A stretch of 64,000 nucleotides of DNA, taken from the NCBI GenBank assembly GCA_040954595.2, contig CM082593.2, positions 2,542,001-2,606,000 of the forward strand, given 5' to 3'. Positions 12,417 to 26,400 of this stretch are shown piece after piece. How positions within the stretch are numbered: the stretch's first letter is position 1; each line of letters begins with the position of its first letter. Made by a program: the position numbers and the translations under genes. Origin of the DNA: Balanoglossus misakiensis (taxonomy: Eukaryota > Hemichordata). The notes beneath the pieces were generated by a model that was not told the origin of the DNA, searched no databases, and was given only the letters and a program-made list of their open reading frames with translations.

Positions 12417-14320
12417 TCCGCTAAGTCGAAAATTGACATTTCTGGATGATTTCATGGGCTATAACCCATGGTTTTTGTCGAAAAACCACCAAATTTTGAA
12501 AATCCGCTAAGTCGAAAAATTGACATTTCTGGATGATTTTCATGAGCTATAACCATGCTTTTTGTCGAAAAACCACCAAATTTTGAAAATCCGCGAAGTC
12601 GAAAAATTGACATTTCTGGATGATTTTCATGGGCTATAACCCATGGTTTTTGTCGAAAAACCACAAATTTTGAAAATCCGCGAAGTCGAAAAATTGACAT
12701 TTCTGGATGATTTTCATGGGCTATAACCCATGGTTTTTGTCGAAAAACCACCAAATTTTGAAAATCCGCGAAGTCGAAAAATTGACATTTCTGGATGATT
12801 TTCATGGGCTATAACCCATGGTTTTTGTCGAAAAACCACCAAATTTTGAAAATCCGCGAAGTCGAAAAATTGACATTTCTGGATGATTTTCATGGGCTAT
12901 AACCCCTGGTTTTTGTCGAAAAACCACCAAATTTTGAAAATCCGCGAAGTCGAAAAATTGACATTTCTGGATGATTTTCATGGGCTATAACCCATGGTTT
13001 TTGTCGAAAAACCACCAAATTTTGAAAATCCGCGAAGTCGAAAATTGACATTTCTGGATGATTTTCAAGGGCTATAACCCATGGTTTTGTCGAAAAACCA
13101 CCAATTTTGAAAATCCGCGAAGTCGAAAAATTGACATTTCTGGATGATTTTCATGGGCTATAACCCATGGTTTTTGTCGAAAAACCACCAAATTTTGAAA
13201 ATCCGCGAAGTCGAAAAATTGACATTTCTGGATGATTTTCATGGGCTATAACCCATGGTTTTTGTCGAAAAACCACCAAATTTTGAAAATCCGCGAAGTC
13301 GAAAAATTGACATTTCTGGATGATTTTCATGGGCTATAACCCATGGTTTTTGTCGAAAAACCACCAAATTTTGAAAATCCGCGAAGTCGAAAAATTGACA
13401 TTTCTGGATGATTTTCATGGGCTATAACCCATGGTTTTTGTCGAAAAACCACCAAATTTTGAAAATCCGCGAAGTCGAAAAATTGACATTTCTGGATGAT
13501 TTTCATGGGCTATAACCCATGGTTTTTGTCGAAAAACCACCAAATTTTGAAAATCCGCGAAGTCGAAAAATTGACATTTCTGGATGATTTTCATGGGCTA
13601 TAACCCATGGTTTTTGTCGAAAAACCACCAAATTTTGAAAATCCGCGAAGTCGAAAAATTGACATTTCTGGATGATTTTCATGGGCTATAACCCATGGTT
13701 TTTGTCGAAAAACCACCAAATTTTGAAAATCCGCGAAGTCGAAAAATTGACATTTCTGGATGATTTTCATGGGCTATAACCCATGGTTTTTGTCGAAAAA
13801 CCACCAAATTTTGAAAATCCGCGAAGTCGAAAAATTGACATTTCTGGATGATTTTCATGGGCTATAACCCATGGTTTTTGTCGAAAAACCACCAAATTTT
13901 GAAAATCCGCGAAGTCGAAAAATTGACATTTCTGGATGATTTTCATGGGCTATAACCCATGGTTTTTGTCGAAAAACCACCAAATTTTGAAAATCCGCGA
14001 AGTCGAAAAATTGACATTTCTGGATGATTTTCATGGGCTATAACCCATGGTTTTTGTCGAAAAACCACCAAATTTTGAAAATCCGCGAAGTCGAAAAATT
14101 GACATTTCTGGATGATTTTCATGGGCTATAACCCATGGTTTTTGTCGAAAAACCACCAAATTTTGAAAATCCGCTAAGTCGAAAAATTGACATTTCTGGA
14201 TGATTTCATGGGCTATAACCCATGGTTTTGTCGAAAAACCACCAAATTTTGAAAATCCGCTAAGTCGAAAATTGACATTTCTGGATGATTTTCATGAGCT
14301 ATAACCCATGCTTTTTGTCG
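12417..14320 (+). repeat. About 20-monomer spaced duplication inside the forward block
   Basis: A rare four-marker string recurs in the same order near 12420-12560 and 14174-14315, about 1.75 kb apart (about 20 monomers). The markers are CGCTAAG, the shortened GATGATTTCATG, CGCTAAG again, then CATGAGCTATAACC with CATGC. Shared rare markers in one order indicate a segmental copy rather than recurrent mutation. Confidence 0.6.
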
Positions 14321-17300
14321 AAAAACCACCAAATTTTGAAAATCCGCGAAGTCGAAAAATTGACATTTCTGGATGATTTTCATGGGCTATAACCCATGGT
14401 TTTTGTCGAAAAACCACCCAATTTTGAAAATCCGCGAAGTCGAAAAATTGACATTTCTGGATGATTTTCATGGGCTATAACCCATGGTTTTTGTCGAAAA
14501 ACCACCAAATTTTGAAAATCCGCGAAGTCGAAAAATTGACATTTCTGGATGATTTTCATGGGCTATAACCCATGGTTTTTGTCGAAAAACCACCAAATTT
14601 TGAAAATCCGCGAAGTCGAAAAATTGACATTTCTGGATGATTTTCATGGGCTATAACCCATGGTTTTTGTCGAAAAACCACCAAATTTTGAAAATCCGCG
14701 AAGTCGAAAAATTGACATTTCTGGATGATTTCATGGGCTATAACCCATGGTTTTTGTCGAAAAACCACCAAATTTTGAAAATCCGCGAAGTCGAAAAATT
14801 GACATTTCTGGATGATTTTCATGGGCTATAACCCATGGTTTTTGTCGAAAAACCACCAAATTTTGAAAATCCGCGAAGTCGAAAAATTGACATTTCTGGA
14901 TGATTTTCATGGGCTATAACCCATGGTTTTTGTCGAAAAACCACCAAATTTTGAAAATCCGCGAAGTCGAAAAATTGACATTTCTGGATGATTTTCATGG
15001 GCTATAACCCATGGTTTTTGTCGAAAAACCACCAAATTTTGAAAATCCGCGAAGTCGAAAAATTGACATTTCTGGATGATTTTCATGGGCTATAACCCAT
15101 GGTTTTTGTCGAAAAACCACCAAATTTTGAAAATCCGCGAAGTCGAAAAAATTGACATTTCTGGATGATTTTCATGGGCTATAACCCTTGTTTTTGTCGA
15201 AAAACCACCAAATTTTGAAAATCCGCGAAGTCGAAAAATTGACATTTCTGGATGATTTTCATGGGCTATAACCCATGGTTTTTGTCGAAAAACCACCAAA
15301 TTTTGAAAATCCGCGAAGTCGAAAAATTGACATTTCTGGATGATTTTCATGGGCTATAACCCATGGTTTTTGTCGAAAAACCACCAAATTTTGAAAATCC
15401 GCGAAGTCGAAAAATTGACATTTCTGGATGATTTTCATGGGCTATAACCCATGGTTTTTGTCGAAAAACCACCAAATTTTGAAAATCCGCGAATCGAAAA
15501 ATTGACATTTCTGGATGATTTTCATGGGCTATAACCCATGGTTTTTGTCGAAAAACCACCAAATTTTGAAAATCCGCGAAGTCGAAAAATTGACATTTCT
15601 GGATGATTTTTCATGGGCTATAACCCATGGTTTTTGTCGAAAACCACCAAATTTTGAAAATCCGCGAAGTCGAAAAATTGACATTTCTGGATGATTTTCA
15701 TGAGCTATAACCCATGTTTTTGTCGAAAAACCACCAAATTTTGAAATCCGCGAAGTCGAAAATTGACATTTCTGGATGATTTTCATGGGCTATAACCCAT
15801 GGTTTTTGTCGAAAAACCACCAAATTTTGAAAATCCGCGAAGTCGAAAAATTGACATTTCTGGATGATTTTCCATGGGCTATAACCCATGGTTTTTGTCG
15901 AAAAACCACCAAATTTTGAAAATCCGCGAAGTCGAAAAATTGACATTTCTGGATGATTTTCATGGGCTATAACCCATGGTTTTTGTCGAAAAACCACCAA
16001 ATTTGAAAATCCGCGAAGTCGAAAAATTGACATTTCTGGATGATTTTCATGGGCTATAACCCATGGTTTTTGTCGAAAAACCACCAAATTTTGAAAATCC
16101 GCGAAGTCGAAAAATTGACATTTCTGGATGATTTTCATGGGCTATAACCCATGGTTTTTGTCGAAAAACCACCAAATTTTGAAAATCCGCGAAGTCGAAA
16201 AATTGACATTTCTGGATGATTTTCATGGGCTATAACCCATGGTTTTTGTCGAAAAACCACCAAATTTTGAAAATCCGCGAAGTCGAAAAATTGACATTTC
16301 TGGATGATTTTCATGGGCTATAACCCATGGTTTTTGTCGAAAAACCACCAATTTTGAAAATCCGCGAAGTCGAAAATTGACATTTCTGGATGATTTTCAT
16401 GGGCTATAACCCATGTTTTTGTCGAAAAACCACCAAATTTTGAAAATCCGCGAAGTCGAAAAATTGACATTTCTGGATGATTTTCATGGGCTATAACCCA
16501 TGGTTTTTGTCGAAAAACCACCAAATTTTGAAATCGCCGAAGTCGAAAAATTGACATTTCTGGATGATTTTCATGGGCTATAACCCATGGTTTTTGTCGA
16601 AAAACCACCAAATTTTTGAAATTCGCGAAGTCGAAAAATTGACATTTCTGGATGATTTTCATGGGCTATAACCCATGGTTTTTGTCGAAAAACCACCAAA
16701 TTTTGAAAATCCGCGAAGTCGAAAAATTGACATTTCTGGATGATTTTCATGGGCTATAACCCAGGTTTTTGTCGAAAAACCACCAAATTTTGAAAATCCG
16801 CGAAGTCGAAAAATTGACATTTCTGGATGATTTTCATGGGCTATAACCCACGGTTTTTGTCGAAAAACCACCAAATTTTGAAAATCCGCGAAGTCGAAAA
16901 ATTGACCTTTCTGGATGATTTTCATGGGCTATAACCCATGGTTTTTGTCGAAAAACCACCAAATTTTGAAAATCCGCGAAGTCGAAAAATTGACATTTCT
17001 GGATGATTTTCATGGGCTATAACCCATGGTTTTTGTCGAAAAACCACCAAATTTTGGAAAATCCGCGAAGTCGAAAAATTGACATTTCTGGATGTTTTCA
17101 TGGGCTATAACCCCTGGTTTTTGTCGAAAAACCACCAAATTTTGAAAATCCGCGAAGTCGAAAAATTGACATTTCTGGATGATTTTCATGGGCTATAACC
17201 CACGGTTTTTGTCGAAAAACCACCAAATTTTGAAAATCCGCGAAGTCGAAAAATTGACATTTCTGGATGATTTTCACGGGGGCTATAACCCACGGTTTTT

Positions 17301-17333
17301 GTCGAAAAACCACCAAATTTTGAAAATCCGCGT

Positions 17334-17433
17334 NNNNNNNNNNNNNNNNNNNNNNNNNNNNNNNNNNNNNNNNNNNNNNNNNNNNNNNNNNNNNNNNNNN
17401 NNNNNNNNNNNNNNNNNNNNNNNNNNNNNNNNN
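17334..17433. other. Assembly gap of exactly 100 N inside the satellite
   Basis: One hundred N bases interrupt the array, with satellite on both sides in the same orientation. Exactly 100 N is a conventional placeholder for a gap of unknown size, so the array length here is a lower bound. The monomers beside the gap carry a cluster of unusual bases (CACGG instead of CATGG; CACGGGGGCTATAACC at about 17277), as expected of a poorly resolved repeat end. Confidence 0.95.
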
Positions 17434-20400
17434 CCATGCTTTTTGTCGAAAAACCACCAAATTTTGAAAATCCGCGAAGTCGAAAAATTGACATTTCTGG
17501 ATGATTTTCATGGGCTATAACCCATGCTTTTTGTCGAAAATCACCAAATTTTGAAAATCCGCGAAGTCGAAAAATTGACATTTCTGGATGATTTTCATGG
17601 GCTATAACCCATGGTTTTTGTCGAAAAACCACCAAATTTTGAAAATCCGCGAAGTCGAAAAATTGACATTTCTGGATGATTTTCATGGGCTATAACCCAT
17701 GGTTTTTGTCGAAAAACCACCAAAATTTTGAAAATCCGCGAAGTCGAAAAATTGACATTTCTGGATGATTTTCATGGGCTATAACCCATGGTTTTTGTCG
17801 AAAAACCACCAAATTTTGAAAATCCGCGAAGTCGAAAAATTGACATTTCTGGATGATTTTCATGGGCTATAACCATGGTTTTTGTCGAAAAACCACCAAA
17901 TTTTTGAAAATCCGCGAAGTCGAAAAATTGACATTTCTGGATGATTTTCATGGGCTATAACCCATGGTTTTTGTCGAAAAACCACCAAATTTTGAAAATC
18001 CGCGAAGTCGAAAAATTGACATTTCTGGATGATTTTCATGGGCTATAACCCATGGTTTTTGTCGAAAAACCACCAAATTTTGAAAATCCGCGAAGTCGAA
18101 AAATTGACATTTCTGGATGATTTTCATGGGCTATAACCCATGGTTTTTGTCGAAAAACCACCAAATTTTGAAAATCCGCGAAGTCGAAAAATTGACATTT
18201 CTGGATGATTTTCATGGGCTATAACCCATGGTTTTTGTCGAAAAACCACCAAATTTTGAAAATCCGCGAAGTCGAAAAATTGACATTTCTGGATGATTTT
18301 CATGGGCTATAACCCATGGTTTTTGTCGAAAAACCACCAAATTTTGAAAATCCGCGAAGTCGAAAAATTGACATTTCTGGATGATTTTCATGGGCTATAA
18401 CCCATGGTTTTTGTCGAAAAACCACCAAATTTTGAAAATCCGCGAAGTCGAAAAATTGACATTTCTGGATGATTTTCATGGGCTATAACCCATGGTTTTT
18501 GTCGAAAAACCACCAAATTTTGAAAATCCGCGAAGTCGAAAAATTGACATTTCTGGATGATTTTCATGGGCTATAACCCATGGTTTTTGTCGAAAAACCA
18601 CCAAATTTTGAAAATCCGCGAAGTCGAAAAATTGACATTTCTGGATGATTTTCATGGGCTATAACCCATGGTTTTTGTCGAAAAACCACCAAATTTTGAA
18701 AATCCGCGAAGTCGAAAAATTGACATTTCTGGATGATTTTCATGGGCTATAACCCATGGTTTTTGTCGAAAAACCACCAAATTTTGAAAATCCGCGAAGT
18801 CGAAAAATTGACATTTCTGGATGATTTTCATGGGCTATAACCCATGGTTTTTGTCGAAAAACCACCAAATTTTGAAAATCCGCGAAGTCGAAAAATTGAC
18901 ATTTCTGGATGATTTTCATGGGCTATACCCATGGTTTTTGTCGAAAAACCACCAAATTTTGAAAATCCGCGAAGTCGAAAATTGACATTTCTGGATGATT
19001 TTCATGGGCTATAACCCATGGTTTTTGTCGAAAAACCACCAAATTTTGAAAATCCGCGAAGTCGAAAAATTGACATTTCTGGATGATTTTCATGGGCTAT
19101 AACCCATGGTTTTTGTCGAAAAACCACCAAATTTTGAAAATCCGCGAAGTCGAAAAATTGACATTTCTGGATGATTTTCATGGGCTATAACCCATGGTTT
19201 TTGTCGAAAAACCACCAAATTTTGAAAATCCGCGAAGTCGAAAAATTGACATTTCTGGATGATTTTCATGGGCTATAACCCATGGCTTTTTGTCGAAAAA
19301 TCACCAAATTTTGAAAATCCGCGAAGTCGAAAAATTGACATTTCTGGATGATTTTCATGGGCTATAACCCATGGCTTTTTGTCGAAAAACCACCAAATTT
19401 TGAAAATCCGCGAAGTCGAAAAATTGACATTTCTGGATGATTTTCATGGGCTATAACCCATGCTTTTTGTCGAAAAACCACCAAATTTTGAAAATCCGCG
19501 AAGTCGAAAAATTGACATTTCTGGATGATTTTCATGGGCTATAACCCATGGTTTTTTGTCGAAAAAATCACCAAATTTTGAAAATCCGCGAAGTCGAAAA
19601 ATTGACATTTCTGGATGATTTTCATGGGCTATAACCCATGGTTTTTGTCGAAAAACCACCAAATTTTGAAAATCCGCGAAGTCGAAAAATTGACATTTCT
19701 GGATGATTTTCATGGGCTATAACCCATGGTTTTTGTCGAAAAACCACCAAATTTTGAAAATCCGCGAAGTCGAAAAATTGACATTTCTGGATGATTTTCA
19801 TGGGCTATAACCCATGCTTTTTGTCGAAAAACCACCAAATTTTGAAAATCCGCGAAGTCGAAAAATTGACATTTCTGGATGATTTTCATGGGCTATAACC
19901 CATGCTTTTTGTCGAAAAACCACCAAATTTTGAAAATCCGCGAAGTCGAAAAATTGACATTTCTGGATGATTTTCATGGGCTATAACCCATGCTTTTTGT
20001 CGAAAAACCACCAAATTTTGAAAATCCGCGAAGTCGAAAAATTGACATTTCTGGATGATTTTCATGGGCTATAACCCATGCTTTTTGTCGAAAAATCACC
20101 AAATTTTGAAAATCCGCGAAGTCGAAAAATTGACATTTCTGGATGATTTTCATGGGCTATAACCCATGGTTTTTGTCGAAAACCACCAAATTTTGAAAAT
20201 CCGCGAAGTCGAAAAATTGACATTTCTGGATGATTTTCATGGGCTATAACCCATGGTTTTTGTCGAAAAACCACCAAATTTTGAAAATCCGCGAAGTCGA
20301 AAAATTGACATTTCTGGATGATTTTCATGGGCTATAACCCATGGTTTTTGTCGAAAAACCACAAATTTTGAAAATCCGCGAAGTCGAAAAATTGACATTT

Positions 20401-23400
20401 CTGGATGATTTTCATGGGCTATAACCCATGGTTTTTGTCGAAAAACCACCAAATTTTGAAAATCCGCGAAGTCGAAAAATTGACATTTCTGGATGATTTT
20501 CATGGGCTATAACCCATGGTTTTTGTCGAAAAACCACCAAATTTTGAAAATCCGCGAAGTCGAAAAATTGACATTTCTGGATGATTTTCATGGGCTATAA
20601 CCCATGGTTTTTGTCGAAAAACCACCAAATTTTGAAAATCCGCTAAGTCGAAAAATTGACATTTCTGGATGATTTTCATGGGCTATAACCCATGGTTTTT
20701 GTCGAAAAACCACCAAATTTTGAAAATCCGCGAAGTCGAAAAATTGACATTTCTGGATGATTTTCATGGGCTATAACCCATGGTTTTTGTCGAAAAACCA
20801 CCAAATTTTGAAAATCCGCGAAGTCGAAAAATTGACATTTCTGGATGATTTTCATGGGCTATAACCCATGGTTTTTGTCGAAAAACCACCAAATTTTGAA
20901 AATCCGCGAAGTCGAAAAATTGACATTTCTGGATGATTTTCATGGGCTATAACCCATGCTTTTTGTCGAAAAACCACCAAATTTTGAAAATCCGCGAAGT
21001 CGAAAAATTGACATTTCTGGATGATTTTCATGGGCTATAACCCATGGTTTTTGTCGAAAAACCACCAAATATTTTGAAAATCCGCGAAGTCGAAAAATTG
21101 ACATTTCTGGATGATTTTCATGGGCTATAACCCATGGTTTTTGTCGAAAAACCACCAAATTTTGAAAATCCGCGAAGTCGAAAAATTGACATTTCTGGAT
21201 GATTTTCATGGGCTATAACCCATGGTTTTTGTCGAAAAACCACCAAATTTTGAAAATCCGCTAAGTCGAAAAATTGACATTTCTGGATGATTTTCATGGG
21301 CTATAACCCATGCTTTTTGTCGAAAAATCACCAAATTTTGAAAATCCGCGAAGTCGAAAAATTGACATTTCTGGATGAATTCATGGCTATAACCCATGGT
21401 TTTTGTCGAAAAACCACCAAATTTTGAAAATCCGCGAAGTCGAAAAATTGACATTTCTGGATGATTTTCATGGGCTATAACCCATGGTTTTTGTCGAAAA
21501 ACCACCAAATTTTGAAAATCCGCGAAGTCGAAAAATTGACATTTCTGGATGATTTTCATGGGCTATAACCCATGCTTTTTGTCGAAAAATCACCAAATTT
21601 TGAAAATCCGCGAAGTCGAAAAATTGACATTTCTGGATGATTTTCATGGGCTATAACCCATGGTTTTTGTCGAAAAACCACCAAATTTTGAAAATCCGCG
21701 AAGTCGAAAAATTGACATTTCTGGATGATTTTCATGGGCTATAACCCATGGTTTTTGTCGAAAAACCACCAAATTTTGAAAATCCGCGAAGTCGAAAAAT
21801 TGACATTTCTGGATGATTTTCATGGGCTATAACCCATGGTTTTTGTCGAAAACCACCAAATTTTGAAAATCCGCTAAGTCGAAAAATTGACATTTCTGGA
21901 TGATTTTCATGGGCTATAACCCATGCTTTTTGTCGAAAAACCAACAAATTTTGAAAATCCGCGAAGTCGAAAAATTGACATTTCTGGATGATTTTCATGG
22001 GCTATAACCCATGCTTTTTGTCGAAAAATCCACCAAATTTTGAAAATCCGCGAAGTCGAAAAATTGACATTTCTGGATGATTTTCATGGGCTATAACCCA
22101 TGCTTTTTGTCGAAAACCACCAAATTTTGAAAATCCGCGAAGTCGAAAAATTGACATTTCTGGATGATTTTCATGGGCTATAACCCATGGTTTTTGTCGA
22201 AAAACCACCAAATTTTGAAAATCCGCGAAGTCGAAAAATTGACATTTCTGGATGATTTTCATGGGCTATAACCCATGGTTTTTGTCGAAAAACCACCAAA
22301 TTTTGAAAATCCGCGAAGTCGAAAAATTGACATTTCTGGATGATTTTCATGGGCTATAACCCATGGTTTTTGTCGAAAAACCACCAAATTTTGAAAATCC
22401 GCGAAGTCGAAAAATTGACATTTCTGGATGATTTTCATGGGCTATAACCCATGGTTTTTGTCGAAAAACCACCAAATTTTGAAAATCCGCGAAGTCGAAA
22501 AATTGACATTTCTGGATGATTTTCATGGGCTATAACCCATGGTTTTTGTCGAAAAACCACCAAATTTTGAAAATCCGCGAAGTCGAAAAATTGACATTTC
22601 TGGATGATTTTCATGGGCTATAACCCATGGTTTTTGTCGAAAAACCACCAAATTTTGAAAATCCGCGAAGTCGAAAAATTGACATTTCTGGATGATTTTC
22701 ATGGGCTATAACCCATGGTTTTTGTCGAAAAACCACCAAATTTTGAAAATCCGCTAAGTCGAAAAATTGACATTTCTGGATGATTTTCATGGGCTATAAC
22801 CCATGGTTTTTGTCGAAAAACCACCAAATTTTGAAAATCCGCGAAGTCGAAAAATTGACATTTCTGGATGATTTTCATGGGCTATAACCCATGCTTTTTG
22901 TCGAAAAACCACCAAATTTTGAAAATCCGCGAAGTCGAAAAATTGACATTTCTGGATGATTTTCATGGGATATAACCCATGCTTTTTGTCGAAAAATCAC
23001 CAAATTTGAAAATCCGCGAAGTCGAAAAATTGACATTTCTGGATGATTTTCATGGGCTATAACCCATGCTTTTTGTCGAAAAACCACCAAATTTTGAAAA
23101 TCCGCGAAGTCGAAAAATTGACATTTCTGGATGATTTTCATGGGCTATAACCCATGGTTTTTGTCGAAAAACCACCAAATTTTGAAAATCCGCGAAGTCG
23201 AAAAATTGACATTTCTGGATGATTTTCATGGGCTATAACCCATGGTTTTTGTCGAAAAATCACCAAATTTTGAAAATCCGCGAAGTCGAAAAATTGACAT
23301 TTCTGGATGATTTTCATGGGCTATAACCCATGCTTTTTGTCGAAAAACCACCAAATTTTGAAAATCCGCGAAGTCGAAAAATTGACATTTCTGGATGATT

Positions 23401-26400
23401 TTCATGGGCTATAACCCATGCTTTTTGTCGAAAAACCACCAAATTTTGAAAATCCGCGAAGTCGAAAAATTGACATTTCTGGATGATTTTCATGGGCTAT
23501 AACCCATGCTTTTTGTCGAAAAACACCAAATTTTGAAAATCCGCGAAGTCGAAAAATTGACATTTCTGGATGATTTTCATGGGATATAACCCATGCTTTT
23601 TGTCGAAAAATCACCAAATTTTGAAAATCCGCGAAGTCGAAAAATTGACATTTCTGGATGATTTTCATGGGCTATAACCCATGGTTTTTGTCGAAAAACC
23701 ACCAAATTTTGAAAATCCGCGAAGTCGAAAAATTGACATTTCTGGATGATTTTCATGGGCTATAACCCATGGTTTTTGTCGAAAAACCACCAAATTTTGA
23801 AAATCCGCGAAGTCGAAAATTGACATTTCTGGATGATTTTCATGGGCTATAACCCATGCTTTTTGTCGAAAAACCACCAAATTTTGAAAATCCGCGAAGT
23901 CGAAAAATTGACATTTCTGGATGATTTTCATGGGCTATAACCCATGCTTTTTGTCGAAAAACCACCAAATTTTGAAAATCCGCGAAGTCGAAAAATTGAC
24001 ATTTCTGGATGATTTTCATGGGATATAACCCATGCTTTTTGTCGAAAAATCACCAAATTTTGAAAATCCGCGAAGTCGAAAAATTGACATTTCTGGATGA
24101 TTTTCATGGGCTATAACCCATGCTTTTTGTCGAAAAATCACCAAATTTTGAAAATCCGCGAAGTCGAAAAATTGACATTTCTGGATGATTTTCATGGGCT
24201 ATAACCCATGGTTTTTGTCGAAAAAACCACCAAATTTTGAAAATCCGCGAAGTCGAAAAATTGACATTTCTGGATGATTTTCATGGGCTATAACCCATGC
24301 TTTTTGTCGAAAAACCACCAAATTTTGAAAATCCGCGAAGTCGAACAATTGACATTTCTGGATGATTTTCATGGGCTATAACCCATGGTTTTTGTCGAAA
24401 AACCACCAAATTTTGAAAATCCGCGAAGTCGAAAAATTGACATTTCTGGATGATTTTCATGGGCTATAACCCATGGTTTTTGTCGAAAAACCACCAAATT
24501 TTGAAAATCCGCGAAGTCGAAAAATTGACATTTCTGGATGATTTTCATGGGCTATAACCCATGCTTTTTGTCGAAAAATCACCAAATTTTGAAAATCCGC
24601 GAAGTCGAAAAATTGACATTTCTGCATGATTTTCATGGGCTATAACCCATGCTTTTTGTCGAAAAACCACCAAATTTTGAAAATCCGCGAAGTCGAAAAA
24701 TTGACATTTCTGGATGATTTTCATGGGCTATAACCCATGGTTTTTGTCGAAAAACCACCAAATTTTGAAAATCCGCGAAGTCGAACAATTGACATTTCTG
24801 GATGATTTTCATGGGCTATAACCCATGGTTTTTGTCGAAAAACCACCAAATTTTGAAAATCCGCTAAGTCGAAAAATTGACATTTCTGGATGATTTTCAT
24901 GGGCTATAACCCATGCTTTTTGTCGAAAAACCACCAAATTTTGAAAATCCGCGAAGTCGAAAAATTGACATTTCTGGATGATTTTCATGGGCTATAACCC
25001 ATGCTTTTTGTCGAAAAACCACCAAATTTTGAAAATCCGCGAAGTCGAAAATTGACATTTCTGGATGATTTTCATGGGCTATAACCCATGGTTTTTGTCG
25101 AAAAACCACCAAATTTTGAAAATCCGCGAAGTCGAAAAATTGACATTTCTGGATGATTTTCATGGGCTATAACCCATGGTTTTTGTCGAAAAACCACCAA
25201 ATTTTGAAAATCCGCGAAGTCGAAAAATTGACATTTCTGGATGATTTTCATGGGCTATAACCCATGCTTTTTGTCGAAAAATCACCAAATTTTGAAAATC
25301 CGCGAAGTCGAAAAATTGACATTTCTGGATGATTTTCATGGGCTATAACCCATGGTTTTTGTCGAAAAACCACCAAATTTTGAAAATCCGCGAAGTCGAA
25401 AAATTGACATTTCTGGATGATTTTCATGGGCTATAACCCATGGTTTTTGTCGAAAAACCACCAAATTTTGAAAATCCGCGAAGTCGAAAAATTGACATTT
25501 CTGGATGATTTTCATGGGCTATAACCCATGGTTTTTGTCGAAAAACCACCAAATTTTGAAAATCCGCGAAGTCGAAAAATTGACATTTCTGGATGATTTT
25601 CATGGGCTATAACCCATGGTTTTTGTCGAAAAACCACCAAATTTTGAAAATCCGCGAAGTCGAAAAATTGACATTTCTGGATGATTTTCATGGGCTATAA
25701 CCCATGGTTTTTGTCGAAAAACCACCAAATTTTGAAAATCCGCGAAGTCGAAAAATTGACATTTCTGGATGATTTTCATGGGCTATAACCCATGGTTTTT
25801 GTCGAAAAACCACCAAATTTGAAAATCCGCGAAGTCGAAAAATTGACATTTCTGGATGATTTTCATGGGCTATAACCCATGCTTTTTGTCGAAAAACCAC
25901 CAAATTTTGAAAATCCGCTAAGTCGAAAAATTGACATTTCTGGATGATTTTCATGGGCTATAACCCATGGTTTTTGTCGAAAAACCACCAAATTTTGAAA
26001 ATCCGCGAAGTCGAAAAATTGACATTTCTGGATGATTTTCATGGGCTATAACCCATGGTTTTTGTCGAAAAACCACCAAATTTTGAAAATCCGCGAAGTC
26101 GAAAAATTGACATTTCTGGATGATTTTCATGGGCTATAACCCATGGTTTTTGTCGAAAAACCACCAAATTTTGAAAATCCGCGAAGTCGAAAAATTGACA
26201 TTTCTGGATGATTTTCATGGGCTATAACCCATGGTTTTTGTCGACAAACCACCAAATTTTGAAAATCCGCGAAGTCGAAAAATTGACATTTCTGGATGAT
26301 TTTCATGGGCTATAACCCATGCTTTTTGTCGAAAAACCACCAAATTTTGAAAATCCGCGAAGTCGAAAAATTGACATTTCTGGATGATTTTCATGGGCTA

